A stretch of DNA of 64,000 bases from positions 1 through 64,000 of the forward strand of contig DAOTXL010000002.1 of the NCBI GenBank assembly GCA_034435455.1. Reading direction: 5' to 3'. Of the stretch, positions 34,415 to 42,554 are shown piece by piece. The notes under the pieces were generated by a model that did no database searches, was not told the DNA's origin, and worked only from the letters and a program-made list of their open reading frames with translations. Numbering within the stretch: the stretch's first letter is position 1; each line of letters begins with the position of its first letter. The stretch comes from DAOTXL01 sp034435455 (lineage in GTDB: Bacteria > Chloroflexota > Anaerolineae > JAAYZQ01). Both the position numbers and the translations under genes were made by a program.

Positions 34415-34924
34415 TACCACAGTCCTGTCCAACTTGGCCGCAGTGGGCCGGCTGGACCTGCTGAAACAGGTTCATGGACGGCTGTATCTCCCCAATGAGG
34501 TTTTTGAAGAGATCCTGGATGGCCTCGAAGAGGGGTATGGCTTTTACGCCGGCATCGAAGGCCAGGTATCCATCCCATAGCGGAGTGGGGTGGATAGAGC
34601 TGGTGTCGCTGGGGGATGAGGAGGAGGTCTGCCTTTTCCGGTCACTGCTGCGGCGGCTTGATCGTGGCGAGGCTGCCTGCCTGGCTATTGCCCGGCGCAG
34701 GGATTGGGCTTTTCTGAGAGCTTGTCTGAAAAGTCTACCACGAAGGCGCACAGGGCAAAGAAGTGAGAGGAAATTGACAGAAATTCTTTGTGTCCTTCGT
34801 GTCCTTGGTGGTTTTCAGACTGGCTCTGAGCGTGGAGGAAGCAGACAAGCTCCTCGGCGATATGATCGCCCGTGGCTACCGCTCGCCGTATGATAGCTTG
34901 CAGCAGCTCCTGAACGATGAATAG
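34398..34924 (+). pseudogene. DUF3368/PIN-like toxin remnant
   Basis: GTG 34398 opens KALVNTTVLSNLAAVGRLDL and EVFEEILDGLEEGYGFYAGI, the N-terminal half of a DUF3368 (PIN-like ribonuclease) toxin with its first acidic pocket residues altered (VNTTVL in place of the usual D). The frame breaks at 34577; the next frame continues with VGWIELVSL and LDRGEAACLAIARRRDWAFL. Then about 97 foreign bases follow, and the C-terminus LSVEEADKLLGDMIARGYRS plus PYDSLQQLLNDE resumes and ends at 34924. With a shift, an insertion and a missing middle, it cannot make an active toxin. Confidence 0.65.
34724..34820. mobile_element. MITE-like 97-bp insertion in the toxin remnant
   Basis: Perfect 9-bp terminal inverted repeats GTCTGAAAA (34724-34732) and TTTTCAGAC (34812-34820) bound a largely self-complementary interior (CCACGAAGG and CAAAGAA against TTCTTTG and CCTTCGTG). 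It has no coding capacity. It interrupts the PIN-like gene. The interior resembles the repeat at 50259-50345. Confidence 0.6.
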
Positions 34925-35000
34925 GGCCAGCCGGGCTGGATACGGGACAGTCCTGCCTCGATGCTGACCGCAGTTCCAGCGGCGGTTGCGGGGCGCGTTT

Positions 35001-36446
35001 TCAGAGTTGCCAGGCCGTAGCTGCTTCCCCACGCAGGAAACGGTCTATGTCGGCGGCGGCCCGTTTGCCGGCGCCCATGGCCGAGATGACTGTCGCCGCG
35101 CCGGTGACAATATCGCCGCCGGCCCACACCCGCTCTTTGGTCGTCCGGCCCGTCTCCTCGTCGGCCACCACGGTGCCGTGGCGCGTTCGCTCCAACCCTC
35201 CCGAGTCGGCAAAGACCAGGGGGTTGGGCTGCGTGCCGAGGGCCATGATCACCATATCCACCTCCATGTCGAACTCGGAGCCTTCGATAGGCAGCGGGCG
35301 ACGTCGGCCGCTGGCGTCCGGTTCGCCGAGTTTCATGCGGATACAACGCATGCCGCGCACCCACCCCTTCTCATCGCCATAGATCTCGACCGGGTTGGTG
35401 AGAAAGTCAAAGAGGACCCCCTCTTCCTCGGCGTGATGCACCTCCTCGGCGCGGGCCGGCACCTCGTCGCGCGAGCGACGATAGACGATGTGCACTTCAT
35501 CGGCCCCCAGCCGCAGGGCGCAGCGCGAAGCATCCATGGCCACGTTGCCGGCGCCGACCACCGCCACCTTGCGCCCCACCTTGACCGGCGTATCCCACTC
35601 GGGGAAGAGATAGGCTTTCATCAGGTTGACGCGGGTCAGGAACTCGTTGGCCGACAGGACGCCGTTATAGTTTTCGCCGGGGATGCGCATGAACATCGGC
35701 AGGCCGGCGCCGGTGCCCAGGAAGATGGCGTCGTAGCCCTGCTCGTTCAACAGCTCATCCAGGGTATAGGTCTTGCCGATGACCGTATCCAGGCAGATCT
35801 CTACCCCCAGGCTGCGGACATACTCGACCTCGGCGTGGACGATCTGTTTGGGCAGGCGGAACTCGGGGATGCCATAGATCAGCACGCCGCCGGGGGCGTG
35901 GAGCGACTCGAAAATGGTCACCTGGTGGCCATAGCGGGCCAGGTCGCCGGCGCAGGTCAGCCCCGCCGGGCCGCAGCCGATGACGGCGACCCGTTTGCCG
36001 CTGGGGGGCGGCAGGGAGGGCGGCGGTGAAGGGTGGGCCAGGTCCCAATCGGCCACGTAACGCTCCAGCCGGCCGATGGCCACCGGCTCCCCTTTCTTGC
36101 CGACCACACAGACCGCCTCGCACTGCGTCTCTTGGGGACAGACCCGGCCGCAGATGGCCGGCAGGTTGTTGTCGCTTTTGAGGGAGCGCACCGCGCCGGG
36201 CAGATCCCCTTCGCGCAGCCGCTCGATAAAGGCCGGGATGTTCACCCCCACCGGGCAGCCTTCGATGCATTTGGGTTTTTTGCATTGCAGGCAGCGGGCC
36301 GCTTCCAGCATGGCCGCTTCTTCAGGCAAGCCTAGCGCCACCTCGTTGAAATTGTGCACCCGGGCTTGCGGGTCCTGGGTCGGCATCGGCTGGCGCGGGA
36401 TCCGGGTCCGCTCGGCCTGGGACATGGTCTTGATCGCTTCCGACAT
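35001..36446 (-). CDS. nfnB: NfnB: large subunit of NADH-dependent ferredoxin:NADP+ oxidoreductase (GltD-like)
   Basis: 481 residues from ATG 36446, 6 bases after GGGAGGAG. The N-terminus carries the cysteine pattern CLQCKKPKCIEGCPVGVNIP and CGRVCPQETQCEAVC for [4Fe-4S] clusters. It is followed by an FAD-binding GxGxxG (VIGCGPAGLTCA), an NAD(P)-binding VVGAGNVAMDASRCALRLGA with YRRSRDEVPAR, and the C-terminal GGDIVTGAATVISAMGAGK. This is the glutamate synthase small subunit fold. Alone it could be GltD, but the partner gene 13 bases upstream encodes an NfnA-type flavoprotein, so the pair is most likely the electron-bifurcating Nfn complex linking NADPH, NADH and ferredoxin. Confidence 0.88.
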   Translation of the reverse strand: MSEAIKTMSQAERTRIPRQPMPTQDPQARVHNFNEVALGLPEEAAMLEAARCLQCKKPKCIEGCPVGVNIPAFIERLREGDLPGAVRSLKSDNNLPAICGRVCPQETQCEAVCVVGKKGEPVAIGRLERYVADWDLAHPSPPPSLPPPSGKRVAVIGCGPAGLTCAGDLARYGHQVTIFESLHAPGGVLIYGIPEFRLPKQIVHAEVEYVRSLGVEICLDTVIGKTYTLDELLNEQGYDAIFLGTGAGLPMFMRIPGENYNGVLSANEFLTRVNLMKAYLFPEWDTPVKVGRKVAVVGAGNVAMDASRCALRLGADEVHIVYRRSRDEVPARAEEVHHAEEEGVLFDFLTNPVEIYGDEKGWVRGMRCIRMKLGEPDASGRRRPLPIEGSEFDMEVDMVIMALGTQPNPLVFADSGGLERTRHGTVVADEETGRTTKERVWAGGDIVTGAATVISAMGAGKRAAADIDRFLRGEAATAWQL

Positions 36447-36459
36447 GGTCATCTCCTCC

Positions 36460-37299
36460 CTAACCGCTGCACCGACACTCCTGCTGCCACCTGTCCACGG
36501 CCAGTTTTTCCTGCTCCAGGTAGATGCGTTGTCGGGCCAGCAACTGGTCCCAGTCCACCTGATAGCCGTCGAACTCGGGCCCGTCCACGCACACAAAGCG
36601 GGTCTGGCCCCCCACCTCGACGCGGCAGGCGCCACACATCCCGGTGCCATCCACCATGATCGAATTGAGGCTGACCTCCATAGGCACGCCGAAGGGGCGG
36701 GCGGTCAGGGCGCAGAACTTCATCATGATCGCCGGGCCAATGGCCCAGATGCGGTCCACGGGCCGCCCCGCCTCCAGCATCTCTTTCAGGGGGAGGGTGA
36801 CCAGCGCCTTGCGCCCGTAGGAACCGTCGTCGGTGCAGACGATCAGCTCGTCGCTGACGGAGCGCATCTTCTCTTCCCAAAACAGCAGCTCCCGGCAGCG
36901 CGCCCCGATGATGGACAGCACGCTATTGCCTGCCTCTTTCAGCGCGCGGGCAATGGGGTAGAGGGGGGCGATGCCCACCCCGCCACCGACGCACAACACG
37001 GTGCCATACCGTTCGATCCGGCTGGGAATGCCGAGGGGACCGGTCACGCTGGCCAGGTGGTCGCCGGGTTGCAGGGTGCCCATCTGCATCGTCGTCTTGC
37101 CCACCTCTTGAACGACCAGGATGAGGGTCCCCTCCTCACGGTCGTAGTCGGCGATGGTCAACGGGATGCGTTCCCCCTCCTGGTGGAGTCGGACAATGAC
37201 AAACTGGCCGGCCCGGCCTTTGCGGGCGACGGCGGGGGCCTTGATCACAAACAACCTGGTCACGGGGGCCAGGTCTTCTTTGGCCAGGATTTCGTACAC
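36460..37299 (-). CDS. nfnA: NfnA: FAD/[2Fe-2S] subunit (sulfide dehydrogenase beta / DHOD-K-like)
   Basis: 279 residues beginning at GTG 37299 with GGAGG 7 bases upstream; the family usually starts M-Y-x-I-L-x-K-E-x-L-A-P, matching VYEILAKEDLAP here. A ferredoxin reductase-type FAD domain (IPLTIADYDREEG, VTGPLGIPS) precedes an NAD-binding domain (VCVGGGVGIAPLYPIARALK) and a C-terminal [2Fe-2S] site (GTGMCGACRVEVGG with FVCVDGPEFDG). With NfnB it forms the bifurcating transhydrogenase that uses reduced ferredoxin and NADH to reduce NADP+. That fits a cell with ferredoxin-producing Kor enzyme, whose operon lies about 7 kb away. Confidence 0.9.
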   Translation of the reverse strand: MYEILAKEDLAPVTRLFVIKAPAVARKGRAGQFVIVRLHQEGERIPLTIADYDREEGTLILVVQEVGKTTMQMGTLQPGDHLASVTGPLGIPSRIERYGTVLCVGGGVGIAPLYPIARALKEAGNSVLSIIGARCRELLFWEEKMRSVSDELIVCTDDGSYGRKALVTLPLKEMLEAGRPVDRIWAIGPAIMMKFCALTARPFGVPMEVSLNSIMVDGTGMCGACRVEVGGQTRFVCVDGPEFDGYQVDWDQLLARQRIYLEQEKLAVDRWQQECRCSG

Positions 37300-37356
37300 C
37301 TCTATGCCTCCTTGCATGCTCACGGTTGCTCGACGATGAGCCAGGGTCTGGACAGG

Positions 37357-37385
37357 ATTATAACCCCGAACTGGGGGGATGTCAA
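37357..37385 (-). promoter_or_regulatory. Sigma-70 promoter of nfnAB with an internal dyad
   Basis: Minus strand TTGACA (37385-37380), 17-bp spacer, TATAAT (37362-37357), both consensus. The spacer itself contains a dyad CCCC-AGTTC-GGGG, a possible repressor site between the boxes. The leader is about 50 bases. Confidence 0.85.
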
Positions 37386-37448
37386 CCCGTTCTCAGGCTC
37401 TGTCCCCAGGTCCCGGACCCCGGAAGGGCCAGGGGCCTTTGGCCCTGA

Positions 37449-37673
37449 TTAGAGCCGCTCGCCCAGTTCGGCGATGCCGCGCAGAACGCCCATGATGGAG
37501 ATAAACAGCTTGACCACCTCGCCGGGCGGCACGGAACGCAGGGAGAGGGCCTGGGCCTTTCCCTCCTCCTCACGGGGCAGCTCCAACCCGCGGGTGAACA
37601 GGTATCCGCCCACCGCCCCCAGGATGGCGCCCAGGATTGCCCCCACGACCACGCTTTTCTGCCTGGGATTCAT
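37449..37673 (-). CDS. Small membrane protein with glycine zipper
   Basis: 74 residues from ATG 37673, preceded by AAGGAGG at about 8 bases. An N-terminal helix VVVGAILGAILGAVGGYLF (about 8-26) carries regularly spaced glycines, followed by a charged linker and an amphipathic helix EVVKLFISIMGVLRGIAEL. It overlaps the upstream small membrane gene by four bases (ATGA). YtxH-like envelope stress proteins look similar, but no family is certain. The two genes are probably co-translated and may form a small membrane complex. Confidence 0.7.
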   Translation of the reverse strand: MNPRQKSVVVGAILGAILGAVGGYLFTRGLELPREEEGKAQALSLRSVPPGEVVKLFISIMGVLRGIAELGERL

Positions 37674-37960
37674 ACGTTCTTCCTCCTTGACAAGACCGAT
37701 TGGACGATGCCGTTCACCTGTGCGGCCCTGGCCTGTACGGCAATGAGCGGGCTGACGATTTTGTGCCCGATCGCTTCCGTCCGGTCGGCCACCAGGGCGG
37801 CCTTTGCCTGAGCCAGGGGCAGGTACTGCCCGGCCAGTTGCCGCAGCCGGCGCATCCCTTTGATGGCGTAGAACAGGATCGCGCCCAGGATGAGGGCAGG
37901 GATCAGCGCCCAAAGGATCAGCCACAGCAGAGAAATATCACGCCAGACGGCCAGGCCCAT
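37670..37960 (-). CDS. Small membrane protein with N-terminal anchor and coiled coil
   Basis: 96 residues: one membrane helix (LLWLILWALIPALILGAILF, about 11-30), then a basic, helical cytoplasmic part (GMRRLRQLAGQYLPLAQAKA and onward to a basic end SRRKNV). GGAG lies about 7 bases before the ATG at 37960. It is coupled by an ATGA overlap to the glycine-zipper protein. No family recognised; it may be an envelope or cell-shape accessory protein. Confidence 0.65.
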   Translation of the reverse strand: MGLAVWRDISLLWLILWALIPALILGAILFYAIKGMRRLRQLAGQYLPLAQAKAALVADRTEAIGHKIVSPLIAVQARAAQVNGIVQSVLSRRKNV

Positions 37961-38185
37961 CTCGGTCTCCTTTTGGTTTCATCCGGTTCAGCCAGGAGTA
38001 TACCACATCCTGCGCTGGATGCCAAACGCTCTGGAGCCGAAGGCCTGACCCTCGGCGCAGCGGTTTTCCCGACCCCCATCCCGTTGCAGGTCTCACCGGG
38101 GCAAACCGGCACACGGGGTAGGGTTCTTTCAAGTTGCAAACCACACGGTGTGCGCACTGGTGTGCGATAAACATCCGTGTAATCC

Positions 38186-38310
38186 GTGTCGTGCTTCTGC
38201 AACGTGAACTATGACCTCATCGTCGTAGAGGCCGGGATCGGTGGCGTCACAGCGACTTGTGAATTGGGGGCACGGGGCCTGCGCGTGCTGGTGTGCGCTC
38301 TCAGGTGCCG
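38186..38310 (+). pseudogene. N-terminal remnant of an FAD-dependent oxidoreductase
   Basis: The plus strand encodes NYDLIVVEAGIGGVTATCEL and GARGLRVLVC, an obvious match to the dinucleotide-binding start of phytoene desaturase/amine oxidase-type flavoproteins, which normally read YDVIVVGAGIGGLTAA. One essential Gly is now Glu, and homology ends after about 35 residues. It lies within a 367-bp gap between nadD and the small membrane genes. The rest of this gap (37961-38185) holds only short repetitive words such as ATCCGTGTAATCCGTG. Confidence 0.55.
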
Positions 38311-38327
38311 GGCACTTGGAGTGGCTT

Positions 38328-38939
38328 TTACCGATAGAGCCCTTGCTCCCGGATGTACGCTTCGACGGCAGGCGGCACCAGGTAGGAGATGGGCTGCCCG
38401 GCCCGCACCCGGGCCCGCAGGTCGCTGGAGGAGATCTCTAACAACGGCATCGGCACCGGATGGACGCGGCCGGTGAGGCCCGGCAGGTCTTCCTCCAGCC
38501 TGGGCAGGTCCACCTGGATGCCGGGGCGGGCCACTACCGCCAGCTCGCACAGTTCGAGCAGGCGTTGGGGCCGGTACCAGGTCAGGAGGTCGGCCAGGGA
38601 GTCGGCCCCGATGATCAAGAAAAAGGCCGGCCCCGCCCCCCACTCGCTCCGCAGCAGTTGAAGGGTATCCACCGTGTAGCACGGGCCAGGCCGTTCGGCG
38701 TCCACCCGGGACAGGGCGAAATGGGGGTTGCCGGCGATGGCCAGCTCGACCATCCGCAGCCGGTGGTGAATAGGCGAGATCGGCCGGTGGGGCTTGTGGG
38801 GGGGCCTCCCGGCCGGGACGAACAGCACCCGGTCCAGCGCCAACCGATATTGTACCTCCTGGGCGGCGACCAGGTGGCCGTGGTGGATCGGGTCGAAGGT
38901 GCCGCCCAGGATGCCCAGGCGGCGGATCAGGCCTGCCAT
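38328..38939 (-). CDS. nadD: Nicotinate-nucleotide adenylyltransferase NadD
   Basis: 203 residues with the nucleotidyltransferase motif LGILGGTFDPIHHGHL (HxGH), the second motif ISSSDLRARVRAG (SSTxxR-like) and RPPHKPHRPISP. NadD makes nicotinic acid adenine dinucleotide in NAD synthesis. The ATG at 38939 lies inside the last codons of obgE (13-base overlap), so translation is coupled. obgE-nadD is a common pair in Gram-positive and Chloroflexota genomes. Confidence 0.95.
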   Translation of the reverse strand: MAGLIRRLGILGGTFDPIHHGHLVAAQEVQYRLALDRVLFVPAGRPPHKPHRPISPIHHRLRMVELAIAGNPHFALSRVDAERPGPCYTVDTLQLLRSEWGAGPAFFLIIGADSLADLLTWYRPQRLLELCELAVVARPGIQVDLPRLEEDLPGLTGRVHPVPMPLLEISSSDLRARVRAGQPISYLVPPAVEAYIREQGLYR

Positions 38940-40192
38940 TCCAGTTCTTGTCCGCCGATGCGCACCAGGTCGCCGGGCCGGACCCCGGCTTTTTCCAACG
39001 CTGCTGTGACGCCCATCGCTTCCAACTGGCGCTGGAAACGGGCTACCGCTTCGGGCAGGGTAAAGGGGGTCATGGCTGCCACCCGCTCGACGCGGACCCC
39101 CCGCACCCGCCAGCCGTCCGCCTCCCGGACGATGGTAAAAGCCTCCTCCGCCTCCTCTGCCGGGCGGAAGAGGGCCATCTCCTCGTCGGCCGGTTCGGGT
39201 GGGGGCAGGCTTTGCAGCAGATCGAAGGTACGGCGCATCAGGGCCGGCACCCCCTGCCCGCTGATCGCCGAAATGGCATGGGCTTCCACCCCCCGTTCGC
39301 GCATCGCCTCTTGCAACCGCGGCCACCAGGCCTGAGCCGCCGGCAGGTCCATCTTGTTGAGCACCACGATCTGGGGTTTGAGGGCCAGGGGCCGGCTATA
39401 CTGCGCCAGCTCGGCCCGGATCGTCTCATAGTCGGCCAGCGGGTCAGCTGAGGCGCCATCCAGCAGGTGGAGGAGCAGGCGGGTGCGCTCCACATGGCGC
39501 AGGAACCGGAGGCCCAGCCCCGCCCCCTGGCTGGCCCCGGCGATCAGGCCCGGCAGATCGGCCAGGACGAAGCTCTGGTAGCCGTCCAGCGTGACCACGC
39601 CCAGGTTGGGTTGGAGGGTGGTGAACGGATAGTCGGCGATTTTGGGCCGGGCGGCGCTGACAACCGAAAGCAGGGTGCTTTTGCCGGCGTTGGGCATGCC
39701 GATCAGGCCCACGTCGGCGATGAGCTTTAGCTCCAGGCGCAGCCGGCGTTCCTGGCCCGGTTCGCCATGCTCGGCCAGGTGGGGGGCCTGGTGGGGGGGG
39801 GAGGCAAAGGCGGCGTTGCCCCGCCCGCCGCGCCCCCCCCGGGCCACCAGCACGCGCTGGCCTTCTTCCACCAGGTCGCCCAGAAACTCGCCCGAGTCGG
39901 CGTCATAGACTACGGTCCCTGCCGGCACGGGGATCAACCGGTCCTCACCCCGCCTGCCCTGTTGGTTTTTGCCGCTGCCCCGTCCGCCCCGGCCGGCTTT
40001 AAAGTGCACCTGTTGCTTGAAATGGACGAGGGTGTTCAGGTTGCAGTCGGCGACCAGGTACACATTGCCGCCGGCGCCACCGTTGCCCCCGCTGGGGCCA
40101 CCAAACGGGACGAACTTTTCACGGCGAAAGGCAATGCAGCCATCGCCGCCATCGCCCCCTTTGACATAGATCCGGGCTTCGTCGAAAAACAT
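38927..40192 (-). CDS. obgE: GTPase Obg
   Basis: 421 residues. The N-terminal Obg fold has the glycine-rich repeats (YVKGGDGGDGCIAFRRE, GPSGGNGGAGGNV). The G domain has G1 GMPNAGKST, switch region YPFTTLQPNLG, G3 DLPG and G4 NKMD. The C-terminal ~85 residues form the OCT domain of Gram-positive-type Obg (FTIVREADGWRVRGVRVER). Obg is an essential GTPase that checks 50S assembly and the stringent response. It starts at ATG 40192 with no strong ribosome site and follows the PA14 gene by 7 bases, so coupling is likely. Confidence 0.95.
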   Translation of the reverse strand: MFFDEARIYVKGGDGGDGCIAFRREKFVPFGGPSGGNGGAGGNVYLVADCNLNTLVHFKQQVHFKAGRGGRGSGKNQQGRRGEDRLIPVPAGTVVYDADSGEFLGDLVEEGQRVLVARGGRGGRGNAAFASPPHQAPHLAEHGEPGQERRLRLELKLIADVGLIGMPNAGKSTLLSVVSAARPKIADYPFTTLQPNLGVVTLDGYQSFVLADLPGLIAGASQGAGLGLRFLRHVERTRLLLHLLDGASADPLADYETIRAELAQYSRPLALKPQIVVLNKMDLPAAQAWWPRLQEAMRERGVEAHAISAISGQGVPALMRRTFDLLQSLPPPEPADEEMALFRPAEEAEEAFTIVREADGWRVRGVRVERVAAMTPFTLPEAVARFQRQLEAMGVTAALEKAGVRPGDLVRIGGQELEWQA

Positions 40193-40199
40193 GGGCTGC

Positions 40200-41549
40200 T
40201 TATTCCCACCACAGCCTGATTTCAGCTTCGCCGGTGTTCTCGTAGTATTCCACCACCACCTCGTGGTAGCCGCTGTCCAGGTAGGTGGCCGGGCTGTAGT
40301 AGGTCGCCCGGCCATCCTCCCACCGGTTCACCAGCAGTTCGCCATCTACCCACAGCCGCACGCCATCGTCGGCAAAGAGGCCAAAGCAATAGCAGCCGGC
40401 ATGGAAATAACGCTGCCCGGTCCAGCGGGCGGAAAACCGATCCACAGGCACGGCCGCATAGGGCCGTCCAAACCCCCAGTCGTAAAAGAGCACCGGTTCC
40501 TGTTTGGTGGTGAGCGGGAGACCGTTCAGGTCCTTGTTGCCATAGTATTCCGCCGTCCACCTGGGTTGGTCCAGGGACTGGATCCACAGACGGGCCTCGG
40601 CGAGGCTACCCCGGTCGTGAAAGTTAAAGGTAATCTGATGCGATTCTGTCGCATCTACCGTCAGATCGTACCGGGCATCTTCACCGCCGCCACCCTGTCC
40701 GTCGGCCCAACCGCCCTCCTGAACCCGGCTGCCGTCTATGAAAAGCTGATACCCATCGTCGGCATAGATGGAGAAACGATGGCTGCCGGCCTCAAAGAGG
40801 GGGGTGGCGCTCCAGGAGATCGAAAAGCCGTCTGTGGGCAGACCGGTGGGGCTGTCCTCCCCCCAATCGAATTCGATGGTATCGTCGGTCTGGCGATATT
40901 TGTCAGGCGACTCGACCCACGGGTTTTGGTAGTACCGGCCGTACCAGCGCGGATACAGGTCGGTGCGCCGCCAGTGCAGGCGGATGGCCGCCGAGCCATA
41001 TTCCTCGAAATATTCGAGTGTCAGGTGGTGCAGGCCCGCCGTACTGACGGTGGCCGTGCCATAATAGTCCTCTCCGCCCGTCTGCCAGCGATCGATCAGC
41101 AGCCGGTCATCCAGCCATAGCCGCACGCCGTCGTCGGCAAAGACAAAAAAGGTGTGCTCGCCTGCTTCAAAATTCCACCAACCTGTCCAGCGGATGGAAA
41201 AGAGGTTTTGCGGCAGGCCGGTGGGAGCGCCGGTACCCCAGGCATAGTCCACCCGCTTTTCTGTGGCCTGGTAGACCGGCATGCCGGCCAGGTTGGGGTT
41301 GGAATAGTACTCGGCCTGCCACACGTTAGCGACCGGCATGTGGTGGACCAGCGGCAGGAAAACGGTGGCCGTGACCGCCTGAAGAGCAGGCAATGAGAGA
41401 TCGCCGGCCGGGTCGCCATGCTCCAGCAGGGCCGGATCGGTGAGGCCCTGGGCAGGTTCGGCCAGGATAGCCAGGCTCAGGCTCGCCGCAACCAGGGTCA
41501 GCAGCGCGCCGATCCCGGCCAGAGAACCTTTTTCCCTTTGCCCTCCCAT
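40200..41549 (-). CDS. Secreted protein with three PA14 domains
   Basis: 449 residues from ATG 41549 (GGGAG about 7 bases upstream). A hydrophobic N-terminal segment (about 12-33) acts as signal peptide or anchor. Three PA14-type beta-barrel repeats follow, at about 80-195, 205-335 and 340-449. Each begins with W-x-[AG]-x-Y-Y and contains a F-A-D-D-G-V-x-L-W-[LV]-D-type calcium-binding loop (FVFADDGVRLWLDDRLL, IYADDGYQLFIDG, LFADDGVRLWVDGELL). PA14 domains bind glycans. Its place between a zinc-ribbon gene and obgE has no obvious functional link. Confidence 0.85.
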   Translation of the reverse strand: MGGQREKGSLAGIGALLTLVAASLSLAILAEPAQGLTDPALLEHGDPAGDLSLPALQAVTATVFLPLVHHMPVANVWQAEYYSNPNLAGMPVYQATEKRVDYAWGTGAPTGLPQNLFSIRWTGWWNFEAGEHTFFVFADDGVRLWLDDRLLIDRWQTGGEDYYGTATVSTAGLHHLTLEYFEEYGSAAIRLHWRRTDLYPRWYGRYYQNPWVESPDKYRQTDDTIEFDWGEDSPTGLPTDGFSISWSATPLFEAGSHRFSIYADDGYQLFIDGSRVQEGGWADGQGGGGEDARYDLTVDATESHQITFNFHDRGSLAEARLWIQSLDQPRWTAEYYGNKDLNGLPLTTKQEPVLFYDWGFGRPYAAVPVDRFSARWTGQRYFHAGCYCFGLFADDGVRLWVDGELLVNRWEDGRATYYSPATYLDSGYHEVVVEYYENTGEAEIRLWWE

Positions 41550-41553
41550 CTCC

Positions 41554-41853
41554 TCACTCCCTGCGTAACCGGCGGCGGATCGCTTCACAATGGGGACAGG
41601 TGGGCCCCTCGTATTCGGTGCCGCAGGTGCGGCAAGTGCGGACGTAGCCGGCAGGCCGGTCCTGTTCGATGGGCGCCACGGCCAGGACTAGTTCCTGGCC
41701 GGCGTAGCGCGACAGCCACGATTCGATCTCGATGTGGCCGACGGTCCAGCGGCCGGCCTCGTTCTGTTCCAGGAGGCCGCGCAGCGCCTCGGCGCCCAGG
41801 TCCCGGGCAGTGCCGGCCAACCTCAGGGCGTCTGCTTTGGGTATGGGTGACAT
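41554..41853 (-). CDS. Zinc-ribbon protein linked to the kor operon
   Basis: 99 residues from ATG 41853, with AAGGAG 6 bases upstream. The first ~75 residues are helical (ADALRLAGTARDLGAEALRG) with a strand region. The C-terminus carries a clear zinc ribbon, CRTCGTEYEGPTCPHCEAIR (two CxxC). It begins 46 bases after the stop of the 2-oxoacid oxidoreductase gamma gene. Possible roles include a scaffold or redox adaptor for the Kor complex; nothing in the sequence decides this. Confidence 0.75.
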   Translation of the reverse strand: MSPIPKADALRLAGTARDLGAEALRGLLEQNEAGRWTVGHIEIESWLSRYAGQELVLAVAPIEQDRPAGYVRTCRTCGTEYEGPTCPHCEAIRRRLRRE

Positions 41854-41899
41854 GGTCGCTCCTTTCCTGCCCCCGGCCTCTCGTCGCAGCCTCTGCCCC

Positions 41900-42499
41900 T
41901 CAGGCGCACAAGGGTTCTCCTCCCGCGTTGCGCAGGCGTTCCGCCTCGGCAAAGCCGGCGGCCAGGGCTTTCAGGTTCATCTCCTCGGTGCCGGCCGGCA
42001 CCCGGTCGGCCACCGCCTTTTCCAGGGCCTCCTTGCTGACCACCCCGCTCAACCCGCTCAAAAAGCCCAGGGCGACCATACTGGCCGTGATCCGCCGCCC
42101 GGTCTCCCTTTCGGCTATCTGGGTGATGGGCACGGCAATGGCCCGGTGGCTGGGCACCCGGCTGACGTGGGTCGAATCCACGATGATGCAGCCGTCGTCC
42201 TTCACCTGGGGGTAGAACTTGTCGCAGGCTTCCTGGCTCATGCACAGCAGCAGGTCGGCGGCCATGACCTTGGGGTAATCGATCTCCCCCCGGGCGATGA
42301 TCACCTCGGAGCGGCTGGCTCCCCCCCGTGCTTCAGGGCCGTAGCTCTGGGTCTGGACGGCATTCAGTCCGTCATGCACGGCCGCTGCTTCGGCCAGAAT
42401 GACGCCGGCCAGGATCATCCCCTGTCCCCCTTCTCCGGCCAGGCGCACCTCATATCGATCTTCCAGCGCCCGCCGGGCTGCCTCTCGTACCTTGTCCAT
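41900..42499 (-). CDS. korC: 2-oxoacid:ferredoxin oxidoreductase, gamma subunit
   Basis: 199 residues of the pyruvate/ketoisovalerate oxidoreductase gamma family: VRLAGEGGQGMILAGVILAE at the start, YGPEARGGASRSEVIIA, and DGCIIVDSTHV. The subunit helps bind CoA in the KorABCD complex, which oxidises a 2-oxoacid such as 2-oxoglutarate to acyl-CoA and reduces ferredoxin. The start is ATG 42499 (an in-frame TTG lies three codons upstream). It is separated from korB by 174 bases that hold a long palindromic repeat. Confidence 0.93.
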   Translation of the reverse strand: MDKVREAARRALEDRYEVRLAGEGGQGMILAGVILAEAAAVHDGLNAVQTQSYGPEARGGASRSEVIIARGEIDYPKVMAADLLLCMSQEACDKFYPQVKDDGCIIVDSTHVSRVPSHRAIAVPITQIAERETGRRITASMVALGFLSGLSGVVSKEALEKAVADRVPAGTEEMNLKALAAGFAEAERLRNAGGEPLCA

Positions 42500-42554
42500 A
42501 TCCTTCAATCCTCAGATCTTGTGGGATGGTTCACGGATCGGCAAAAATAAGGTG

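Noticed and set aside
35001..36446. Glutamate synthase small subunit gltD
   Set aside because: The fold is the same, but no gltB is adjacent and the gene is coupled to an NfnA-type [2Fe-2S] flavoprotein.
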